DNA from: CAVQGZ01 sp942491665
GTDB lineage: Bacteria > Actinomycetota > Actinomycetes > Jiangellales > Jiangellaceae
Direction: 5' to 3'
DNA length: 64,000 bases
Assembly (NCBI GenBank): GCA_942491665.1
Contig: CALOBR010000001.1
Coordinates: 310,001-374,000, forward strand
The notes beneath the pieces are model-generated. The model was not told the DNA's origin, made no database searches, and was given only the letters and a program-made list of their open reading frames with translations. A program made the translations under genes and the position numbers. Shown here piece after piece: positions 51,054 through 58,612 of the stretch (its first letter is position 1; the number at the start of each line of letters is the position of its first letter).

Positions 51054-51848
51054 GTGACGACGACGTGGTTCCGAGTCGAGGGCATGGACTGCAGCGCCGA
51101 GGAGCAGCTCGTCCGGATGCACTTGCGCGACGTGCCGGCAGTTCACCGTGTCTCCGTCGACCTCGATCGGCGCACCGTGGCCGTCGCTCACGTGGGCGAG
51201 TCCGATGCCGTTGTCGCCGCCTTGGACGAGCTGAATCTGGGCAGCTCGCTGCTCGCCGAACCCCCCAGCGACTGGGCAGTGCCGACCTCGGATGAGGGTC
51301 GGGAGAGGCGGGCCCTCTGGGTCGCCCTGCTCATCAACGCCACGCTCTTCGTCGCCGAGCTCAGCGCCGGTCTGGTGTCGCGGTCTGTCGGGCTGGTCGC
51401 TGACTCCGTGGACATGCTGGCCGACGCAAGCGTCTACGCGCTGAGCCTCGTCGCCGTCGGGCGGTCGGTCACACGGCAGAAGAGGCTTGCCGCCGCCAGC
51501 GGCTACCTGCAGCTCGTGCTAGCCGTCGTAGGCCTGGGTGAGGTGGTGCGGCGCTTGCTCACCGGTGGTGAGCTGCCCGACCCCACGACGATGGTGCTCG
51601 TCTCGGCGATCGCCCTGACAGCCAACCTGGCTACGCTGCTGGTGCTGCGTCGGGCGCGCAGCGACGCCGCGCACTTCCAGGCCAGCTGGATCTTCACCTC
51701 CAACGACATCAAGGCCAACGCCTTGGTCATCGTGGCGGCCCTCGCTGTCGCCGTGACCGGCAGCGCACTGCCCGACCTGCTCGCCGGTGCGGCCATCTTC
51801 GTCGTCGTCGCCAACGGCGCCCGGCGGATCCTCGTGCTCAGCCGATGA
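51054..51848 (+). CDS. Cation-efflux (CDF)-like membrane protein with N-terminal heavy-metal-associated domain
   Basis: 264 residues. The first 70 form an HMA-like domain (FRVEGMDCSAEEQLVRMHL), with one Cys where CxxC is usual. The rest has about six hydrophobic segments and the CDF second-helix motif VADSVDMLADASVYAL with its DxxxD metal pair. The fifth helix region reads FTSNDIKANALV, so the usual His of HxxxD is absent, and the cytoplasmic C-terminal CDF domain is missing. It may transport a divalent metal, possibly one unlike zinc. The GTG start is chosen just before the HMA domain; the ribosome site is weak. Confidence 0.72.
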   Translation: MTTTWFRVEGMDCSAEEQLVRMHLRDVPAVHRVSVDLDRRTVAVAHVGESDAVVAALDELNLGSSLLAEPPSDWAVPTSDEGRERRALWVALLINATLFVAELSAGLVSRSVGLVADSVDMLADASVYALSLVAVGRSVTRQKRLAAASGYLQLVLAVVGLGEVVRRLLTGGELPDPTTMVLVSAIALTANLATLLVLRRARSDAAHFQASWIFTSNDIKANALVIVAALAVAVTGSALPDLLAGAAIFVVVANGARRILVLSR

Positions 51849-51879
51849 TCACCGCACCAGCCGACGCCCGCAGGAGTGC

Positions 51880-52995
51880 TCAGTCCTCCAAGAAGTCGTG
51901 CAACCCGTCGGCGTGCTTGCCGTGTCGCAGCTTCGACAGCGACTTGGCCTCGATCTGACGGACCCTCTCACGCGTCACGCCGAACTCCCGACCGACCTCC
52001 TCCAACGTGTGCTGCTGGCCGTCCACGAGCCCGTAGCGCATGCGGACGACGCTGCGCTCGCGTTCACCCAGCGACCCGAGCACCCGGTCGAGGTAGTCGC
52101 CCAGCATGTCGGCGGCAGCCACTTCTTCGGGGTCACCACCGTCGCTGTCTTCGATCAGGTCGCCCAGCACGCTGCCCTCGGTCTCCCCGACCGGCAGAGA
52201 CAGGCTGACTGGCTCGGGCGCCAGCGACAGCAGGTGCGTGACGCGTGACGGCTCGACGCCGACCACGTGGGCGATCTCGTCCACCGTAGGGTCGCGTCCG
52301 AGCGTCTGGGACAGCTGGCGCTGCACGCGAAGCACCTTGTGCAGCAGCTCGACGACGTGCACCGGCATACGGATCGACCGCGCCTGGTCGGCGATGGCCC
52401 GCGTCACCGACTGACGGATCCACCACGTCGCGTAAGTGGAGAACTTGAAGCCGCGGGCGTAGTCGAACTTCTCCACCGCGCGGATCAGGCCCAGATTTCC
52501 CTCCTGCACCAGGTCGAGCAGCGGCAGGCCGCGGCCGACGTAGCGCTTGGCCACCGATACAACCAGGCGCAGGTTCGACTCGACCAGACGACGCTTCGCC
52601 GCCACGCCTGCTGCTACGAGCGCATCGAGCTCGTCGCGTTCAGCCGGTGGGCCGTCGAAGCGCCCGTTGAGCTCCTCGACAGCGAACAGGCCCGCCTCGA
52701 CCGCTCGGGCCAGCTCGACCTCGTCGGAGGCGGTGAGCAACGGGATCCGTCCGATCTCACGCAGGTACTGACGCACCACGTCGGGCAGTGCAGCGTCCGA
52801 GCCCTCGTCGAGGTCGGGCTCGTCGGCGTCGACAAGCGCAGTCAGGTCGTCGTCGCTGGGACCGCCGGTGGCATCCGGTGTGTCGGGCAGCGGCGTCGCT
52901 TCGGACAGCAGCGCGTCGACCGGAGCGAGCCCGGGGACCACCGCCGGCTCGACGACGGGGGTGGCGACCGGCGCGGACGATCGACGACCGCTCAT
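51880..52995 (-). CDS. RNA polymerase sigma-70 factor, RpoD/HrdB-like
   Basis: A group 1/2 sigma factor of 371 residues. Region 1.2 is about residues 71-101 (DVVRQYLREIGRIPLLT), region 2 about 134-210 with the -10 recognition segment FKFSTYATWWIRQSVTRAI, region 3 about 215-290, and region 4 about 305-360 (EEVGREFGVTRERVRQIEAK). Residues 1-65 are a short acidic, proline-rich tail instead of a long region 1.1. The ATG 52995 has GAGGAGG upstream, which excludes the longer open frame. It lies downstream of dnaG, the classical neighbour of rpoD, but whether it is the essential or a second SigB-like factor cannot be decided. Confidence 0.9.
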   Translation of the reverse strand: MSGRRSSAPVATPVVEPAVVPGLAPVDALLSEATPLPDTPDATGGPSDDDLTALVDADEPDLDEGSDAALPDVVRQYLREIGRIPLLTASDEVELARAVEAGLFAVEELNGRFDGPPAERDELDALVAAGVAAKRRLVESNLRLVVSVAKRYVGRGLPLLDLVQEGNLGLIRAVEKFDYARGFKFSTYATWWIRQSVTRAIADQARSIRMPVHVVELLHKVLRVQRQLSQTLGRDPTVDEIAHVVGVEPSRVTHLLSLAPEPVSLSLPVGETEGSVLGDLIEDSDGGDPEEVAAADMLGDYLDRVLGSLGERERSVVRMRYGLVDGQQHTLEEVGREFGVTRERVRQIEAKSLSKLRHGKHADGLHDFLED

Positions 52996-53048
52996 GTGCG
53001 TCCACCTCCTCGACGCCCCATGTGGACGCCGGCCATGGTCCAGCATGC

Positions 53049-53068
53049 CCTGTGGCCTACGCCACAGG
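53049..53068. terminator. Hairpin between dnaG and sigma factor genes
   Basis: CCTGTGGC (53049-53056) and GCCACAGG (53061-53068) form a perfect 8-bp stem with a 4-nt loop, downstream of dnaG and upstream of the sigma gene, both on the minus strand. No T-tract follows. It may attenuate read-through from dnaG into the sigma gene. Confidence 0.5.
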
Positions 53069-53119
53069 CGTGGCTTAGGTGGGTTGCTCATGGGACCTAA
53101 GTCCCGTGACCATCCGCGG

Positions 53120-55003
53120 CTACAGGCCGCTGATCGCCCGTTCACGCAAGTCGCGGCGCATGCTCTCCAGCGACATGAGCTCGCCGAACAGCTTGTTGTA
53201 GGCGGCCGAGTCCGACTCCGGGTCCGTGCGCTGCAGCTTCGCCTTCACGCTGACCAGCCGTCGCGACACCCAGATGCCGTGCAGCCTGGCCAGCGACGAC
53301 ACGACGTAACGCGGCAGCGACTCGTCGTCGGCCGCGATCGGCGCTACTGCCAGCTCGCGTACCACCCCGGCCGTCGCCTCGGTGGGCACCGATCCCAGCA
53401 CGGTCTGCACCCATTCCTGCCCACCCGACTGGGTCGCGACTCCCCCGGACGCCGCGATCGCTTCCGCGATCGCCCGATGGGCCGGTGAGGCGAAGGCGGC
53501 CGAGTCGAGGTCGTCGAAGAACGGTCCGGCCAGGGCCGGGCGCTGCAGCGCGACCTTGAGCGCCTCACGCTCGGCGGCCAGCACCTGCGGGTCGACGTTT
53601 CCGTGGTCGGGCACCAGCGAGTGCTGCCCTTGCGTCGGTGCTGCCGCCGGCCGCCGGGCTCGTGCCCCGGAGGCGCCGCGCACCCGGTGGACGACAGCGA
53701 GCTCGTCGGGGGCGCCGACCCAGCCGGCGAGCCGACGCGCGTACTCGTCGCGCAGCGCCTGGTCCTTGATGCGAGCCACCAGCGGGATCGCGTGGTCGAG
53801 CGCCTGGGTTCGGCCCTCGGGCACGTCGAGGTCGTACGCGGCCACGCTGGAGGTGATCGCGAACTCGAACAACGGACGCCGCCGGGCGACGAGCTCGCGC
53901 ACCGCGGCGTCGCCGTCGTCGATGCGCAGCTCGCAAGGGTCGCGACCGTCTGGCTCGATCGCCACGTAGGTCTGCGCGACGAAGCGTTGGTCGCCCTCGA
54001 ACGCCCGCAGCGCGGCCTTCTTACCGGCCTCGTCGCCGTCGAAGGTGAAGACCACCTCACCGCGAAACTCGTCCTGGTCCATGAGCAGGCGGCGCAGGAC
54101 CTTCGCGTGGTCCTCACCGAACGACGTCCCGCACGTGGCGACGGCGGTGGTGACCCCAGCCAGGTGGCAGGCCATCACATCGGTGTACCCCTCCACGACG
54201 ACGGCCCGCGACTGGCGTGCGATCTCCTTCTTCGCCAGGTCGACGCCGTACAGCACCGTGCTCTTGCGGTACAGCGGCGACTCCGGCGTGTTCAGGTACT
54301 TGGCGTCGATGCGGTCGTCGTCGAAGAGGCGGCGTGCGCCAAACCCGACGACCGCCCCCATCAGGTCGCGGATCGGCCACATGAGCCGGCCCCTGAACCG
54401 GTCGTACGGCGAGCGCTGGCCAGCCACCACCAGGCCGCCGGCGACCATGTCGTCGTCGCTGAAGCCTCGCTTGAGCAGGTGCTGGCGCAACGCCTCGCCG
54501 GTGCGCGGGGAGAAGCCGACGCCGAAGTGCTCGGCGGCGGCGCGGTCGAAGCCACGCTCGTCCAAGAACTGCCGGGCGGTCACGGCCTCGGGGGTGGAGA
54601 GCTGGTCGGCGTAGTACTCCGCCGCCGCCTTGTGCGCCTCGACCATGCGGGTGCGCTGCTCGCGCTGAGGTCCGCGAGCTGACCGGCCACCGGCGGACTC
54701 CTCGTAGACGAGCTGCACGCCGGCCCGGTCGGCGAGACGTTCGATGGCCTCAGCGAAGCTGACGTGCTCGATGCGCTCCAGGAACGAGATGACGTCGCCG
54801 CCCTCGCCGCACCCGAAGCAGTACCAGAGCCCGCGCGCCGGCGTGACGTGGAACGACGGGCTGCGCTCGTCGTGGAACGGGCACAGGCCCTTCATCGACC
54901 CGCCGCCGGCGTTGCGCAGCGAGACGTACTCGCCGACCACGCTGTCGATCGTGGCGCGCTCGCGGATCTCGGCGATGTCGGCATCGCGGATCCGTCCGGG
55001 CAT
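53120..55003 (-). CDS. dnaG: DNA primase DnaG
   Basis: Makes RNA primers for replication. At 627 residues it has the N-terminal zinc ribbon (CPFHDERSPSFHV, then YCFGCGEGGD), a Toprim domain (VVVEGYTDVMACHLAG, FTFDGDEAGKKAA) and a C-terminal helicase-binding region (LFGELMSLESMRRDLRERA). Start ATG 55003 (MPGRIRDADIAEIRER) has TACGCT 6 nt upstream and no Shine-Dalgarno sequence, so it is probably leaderless; the open frame upstream lacks homology. Confidence 0.96.
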   Translation of the reverse strand: MPGRIRDADIAEIRERATIDSVVGEYVSLRNAGGGSMKGLCPFHDERSPSFHVTPARGLWYCFGCGEGGDVISFLERIEHVSFAEAIERLADRAGVQLVYEESAGGRSARGPQREQRTRMVEAHKAAAEYYADQLSTPEAVTARQFLDERGFDRAAAEHFGVGFSPRTGEALRQHLLKRGFSDDDMVAGGLVVAGQRSPYDRFRGRLMWPIRDLMGAVVGFGARRLFDDDRIDAKYLNTPESPLYRKSTVLYGVDLAKKEIARQSRAVVVEGYTDVMACHLAGVTTAVATCGTSFGEDHAKVLRRLLMDQDEFRGEVVFTFDGDEAGKKAALRAFEGDQRFVAQTYVAIEPDGRDPCELRIDDGDAAVRELVARRRPLFEFAITSSVAAYDLDVPEGRTQALDHAIPLVARIKDQALRDEYARRLAGWVGAPDELAVVHRVRGASGARARRPAAAPTQGQHSLVPDHGNVDPQVLAAEREALKVALQRPALAGPFFDDLDSAAFASPAHRAIAEAIAASGGVATQSGGQEWVQTVLGSVPTEATAGVVRELAVAPIAADDESLPRYVVSSLARLHGIWVSRRLVSVKAKLQRTDPESDSAAYNKLFGELMSLESMRRDLRERAISGL

Positions 55004-55067
55004 ACCCGTAGCGTAGGGAGTGCGGCGGCCCGCGCAGACCGCGCTGCACACCCGGGCTGGCGTGCGC

Positions 55068-56306
55068 CTACCGCGTCAGTCGCGTGTGCCAGGCAAGGGC
55101 GGACTCGTCGGTCAAGGACGCCACCTGGTCGACGACCACCCGCAGCCGGGCGTGGTCGTCAGCAGCGGCTTTGTAGTCGACTGCGAACGAGCGCTCCAGG
55201 GCGGACGAGCCTCGCTCGCGCAGCGCGTCCACGAGCTCGCCCAGCACCTCGCGCTGGTGCTCGTACTCCCCCGCCCGGTCGGCCGCAGCCATGACGAACA
55301 CCGCAGCGACACCCTTGAGCACGACCACCTCGTCGGTCACCTCCGCGGGCACCACCAGGTCAGCGGCATAGCGGGTGAGCGGCCCGCGGCCGTAGCGGGC
55401 GTGCGTCGCCGCCTCGACTGCCGCGCAGAAGCGCCCGATCAGCTGGCTGGTCAGGTCTTTCAGGACGGCCGACGAGCGCCTCGACCCGTCGAACCCACGC
55501 ACCCACCATGGCAGGACGGTGAGCCGGTCGAACGCCGCTTCGACGCGGGCGTCGTCCATCTGCGGGTCGTACCAGTCACGCACCAGCGCGCCGACGCGTT
55601 GGCGCGTCTCGTGCGCGTCGAGGTCGGCCAGCTCGACACGTCCGGCGACCACGGCGTCCTCGACATCGTGCACCGAGTAGGCGACGTCGTCGGCGAAGTC
55701 CATCACCTGGGCCTCCACGCAGCGCCGGCGTGGTGGCGCCACGTCGCGCAGCCAGGTGAACACGTCGAGGTCGTCGGCGTAGACGCCGAACTTCGCCGAC
55801 CCGTCCGCCGCGTCCCCGCGCTGCCAGGGGTACTTGGTCGCCGCGTCGAGAGCCGCCCGGGTGAGGTTGAGCCCTGCCGAGCGGCCGGCCGCGTCGACCG
55901 TCTTGGCCTCGAGACGAGTGAGCACCCGCAGGGTCTGCGCGTTGCCCTCGAACCCGCCGCACGAGTCAGCCACGCGGTCGAGAACCGTCTCGCCGTTGTG
56001 CCCGAACGGTGGGTGACCGAGGTCGTGGGCGAGGCAGGCCGCGTCGACGACGTCGGGGTCGCAGCCGAGTGCCTTGCCGAGCTCGCGGCCGACCTGGGCG
56101 ACCTCCAGGGAGTGCGTCAGCCGGTTGCGCACGAAGTCGTCGCTACCGGGCCCGACCACCTGTGTCTTGAACGCGAGCCGCCGCAGGGCGGCGGAGTGCA
56201 CCACCCGGGCCCGGTCCCGCTCGAACGCCGAGCGTCCCGACCTCTTGGGGGGTTCGGCGGCGAACCGAGCCAGGTCCGGCGCGTCATACCCTGCTGGCCC
56301 GCCCAT
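55068..56306 (-). CDS. dgt: Deoxyguanosinetriphosphate triphosphohydrolase-like HD protein
   Basis: Hydrolyses dNTPs to deoxynucleosides and triphosphate. A 412-residue HD-domain protein: RLTHSLEVAQVGRELG, AHDLGHPPFGHNGE (the HD metal pair), FEGNAQTLRVLTRLE and DFADDVAYSVHDVEDAV are diagnostic. ATG 56306 is preceded by TACTCT with a 7-nt gap, again a leaderless layout. It lies 64 nt upstream of dnaG on the same strand, a conserved actinobacterial pairing. Confidence 0.94.
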   Translation of the reverse strand: MGGPAGYDAPDLARFAAEPPKRSGRSAFERDRARVVHSAALRRLAFKTQVVGPGSDDFVRNRLTHSLEVAQVGRELGKALGCDPDVVDAACLAHDLGHPPFGHNGETVLDRVADSCGGFEGNAQTLRVLTRLEAKTVDAAGRSAGLNLTRAALDAATKYPWQRGDAADGSAKFGVYADDLDVFTWLRDVAPPRRRCVEAQVMDFADDVAYSVHDVEDAVVAGRVELADLDAHETRQRVGALVRDWYDPQMDDARVEAAFDRLTVLPWWVRGFDGSRRSSAVLKDLTSQLIGRFCAAVEAATHARYGRGPLTRYAADLVVPAEVTDEVVVLKGVAAVFVMAAADRAGEYEHQREVLGELVDALRERGSSALERSFAVDYKAAADDHARLRVVVDQVASLTDESALAWHTRLTR

Positions 56307-56374
56307 CAGGGGGAGAGTAGTGCGACGAGCACGGCTCTCGCGGTCGCCGACGTCGACAGCCAGGAGGGTCACCA

Positions 56375-58603
56375 GTGAACGAGCCCGACGCCGGGACGCC
56401 GACACCCGCGAGGTCGGCGACGTCCGACGAGTCGATGCCGGTCGCCGAGCCGGTGAGTCCAGCGCTGCGTCCGCTCGGGGGCCTGGTCGGGCGGGGCAGC
56501 GAGATGGGCCGGCTGCTGGGACACCTGGACGCCCGCCGGTCGGTACGCCTGGAGTCAGCCCGAGGTGCTGGCGCAACTGCCCTGCTCCGTGCTGTCTGCG
56601 GCGAGCCCCCGCGGCCGGGGACTGTGGACGGCACCCTCGCCCTGCCCGTGGGCCTGCCGGTCATCGACCTCGCAGCGGTTGCCCAGCGCATGCAGCCCGA
56701 CGCCACCAGCACCGTGGCCCAGCGACACATGCTCGTGCTGCTCGACGACCGAGACCTGGGCCCGGACGACATCGACCTGCTCCTCGACATGTTCCCGCGC
56801 TCGCTGCTGGTCGTCACTGGACCACCCGACAGTGCCGGCGAGCGGCTCGCCCCCGTGTCGGTCTCGGGCCTGTCGCAGCACCACGCCGTCGGTCTGGTCG
56901 AGGCGGCCATGGGGCGCCGCCTGACCATCGACGAGGGCCGCGCCGCGCGGGAGGTGGCCACGGCCGTCGACGGCATGCCTGGACCGCTCGTGCAGGCGGC
57001 GGCAGCCGTCCGCGACGGAGGGCTGACGTTCGACGAGGTGCTGGACCTTCTCGACTCCCCACCTCGGCCGACGGCCTTGGCTGTCACCTTGCAGCACGCA
57101 CTCGGCGACGACCTTCACGTCACCCTGTCGCACCTGCGGGCGCTTGGCGACGTGCCGGCGACCACGCGCATCGCCGCGGCGGCGACCGATCTTTCCCTGG
57201 ACGAGGCATCACGACGGCTGCGACGACTGTCGGTGCTGGGCCTGGTGCTCACCGACGGGCGCGACGGGTGGACGGCCGCCTCCGGCATCCCCACCGTCTC
57301 CGAGCCGGTGCGGGCTCAGGTCGCCGAACGCCTCACCGCCTGGCTAGGTGACAACGCCGAGACGTTGACGGTGTTCGACGTCGCGAGCGTGCTGTCGGCA
57401 GTCGCCGACCGCGTGGCCGCCGACGACCGCACGACGGCGCTCGCACTCGGCACTGTGGCTCGTGACCGACTGCCCCTGCAGGGTCTGGCCGCCACGACCG
57501 CGCTGCTGGACGGTGCTGTCGCGTGGGCGACCCCGGAACCGCTGGCACAACCCGACCTCGACCCGGACGTTCTCGGCACCGGCCTTGGGGGCGCGGCGGT
57601 CACGGTAGGCGCCACGTCGACCACCACAGCAACCGGGATCGAGCAGGACGGGGCAGACGCCGCCGCTGGTGACGCGCTGGGCTCCGCCGAACCCGCCGAT
57701 GACGCGGACGCCGAGGTCGCCGGGCAGGACACGGCGGGCACGACGGGCGAGGACGGCGGGGCAGCACGCGCTGACGACAAGCCGGCGAGCAGTCCCCTCC
57801 CCGCCATGCTCACCAGCCGCCGGGGCCTCGCCCTCATCGCGGTGGCCGCCGCGGCGGTCATCGCCGCGGTGCTGCTCGTCGCACCATCGCTACGAGCCGT
57901 CGACACATCCGAGGCTGTCCGCAGCGACGTCGACCTCGGCGTCGCTTCCGTCGGCGAGTCGGCCAGCGGGACGCTGACCCTCGACCTGGCGGGCAGTGCG
58001 GCCTCGGTGCCTGTCGACCTGGTGCTCGCCGGCCCCGATTCCGACGCCTTCACGCTCGACCCGGCGCGCTGCGACACGCTCGACTGCCGGGCCTCGGTCA
58101 CCTTCACGCCCGACCGGTCGGGGACGCACGTGGCCAACGTGACCGCCGTGGACTCCGCTCAGACCGACCTGGCCATCGTCGGCCTGACCGGGTCGGGCAC
58201 CGGTGACCCGGCGCCGGCCACACCCGTTACCGACCTTGGCGTGACCCTGTTCCCGACCGACCCGTCGCCGATCCCTGGGGGCGGCAGCGCCATCCTTCCC
58301 ATCGGGGTACGCAACAACGGCCCGGACGACTCCAGCGGGGCTCGCCTGGTCGTGGCAGTTCCGCCCCGGGTCACCGCCGAAGCCGATGGGTGCTCGTTCG
58401 CCGACGCCGTTCTGACCTGCCCCCTCGACGAGCTCGCGGCCGGGCAGCAGGCCCAGGTCGCCGTCACCCTCACCGTGCCGAACCGGGCCGAGCAGGTGCG
58501 CGTCGACGCCGTCGTCAGCCCAGTGACAGACACGGACGAAGCCGACAGCGACAACGCTGCCGGCTTCGTCTACGCCGTCCGGCCGAAAGGTGAAGCCGGG
58601 TAG
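56375..58603 (+). CDS. Membrane protein with degenerate STAND/AAA-like ATPase domain and extracellular Ig-like domains
   Basis: 742 residues. Residues 35-240 resemble a STAND NTPase: LGGLVGRGSEMGRLLGHL, a P-loop-like SARGAGATALLR (61-72) lacking the Walker Lys, Walker-B-like MLVLLDD (119-125), LSQHHAVGLVEAAMG and GMPGPLVQ in place of the NB-ARC GLPL motif. A helical winged-helix-like region follows, then an acidic Ala/Gly linker (395-475), one membrane segment (484-504) and two outside beta domains (about 518-600, choice-of-anchor-D-like; about 615-735, DUF11-like). The GTG start has AGGAGGG upstream. No known function; it is divergent from dgt. Confidence 0.65.
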   Translation: MNEPDAGTPTPARSATSDESMPVAEPVSPALRPLGGLVGRGSEMGRLLGHLDARRSVRLESARGAGATALLRAVCGEPPRPGTVDGTLALPVGLPVIDLAAVAQRMQPDATSTVAQRHMLVLLDDRDLGPDDIDLLLDMFPRSLLVVTGPPDSAGERLAPVSVSGLSQHHAVGLVEAAMGRRLTIDEGRAAREVATAVDGMPGPLVQAAAAVRDGGLTFDEVLDLLDSPPRPTALAVTLQHALGDDLHVTLSHLRALGDVPATTRIAAAATDLSLDEASRRLRRLSVLGLVLTDGRDGWTAASGIPTVSEPVRAQVAERLTAWLGDNAETLTVFDVASVLSAVADRVAADDRTTALALGTVARDRLPLQGLAATTALLDGAVAWATPEPLAQPDLDPDVLGTGLGGAAVTVGATSTTTATGIEQDGADAAAGDALGSAEPADDADAEVAGQDTAGTTGEDGGAARADDKPASSPLPAMLTSRRGLALIAVAAAAVIAAVLLVAPSLRAVDTSEAVRSDVDLGVASVGESASGTLTLDLAGSAASVPVDLVLAGPDSDAFTLDPARCDTLDCRASVTFTPDRSGTHVANVTAVDSAQTDLAIVGLTGSGTGDPAPATPVTDLGVTLFPTDPSPIPGGGSAILPIGVRNNGPDDSSGARLVVAVPPRVTAEADGCSFADAVLTCPLDELAAGQQAQVAVTLTVPNRAEQVRVDAVVSPVTDTDEADSDNAAGFVYAVRPKGEAG

Positions 58604-58612
58604 GGATGGCGC

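Noticed and set aside
53092..53105. GGGAC-CTAA-GTCCC palindrome upstream of the sigma gene
   Set aside because: The arms are only 5 bp in GC-rich sequence; it is not distinguishable from chance without comparison.
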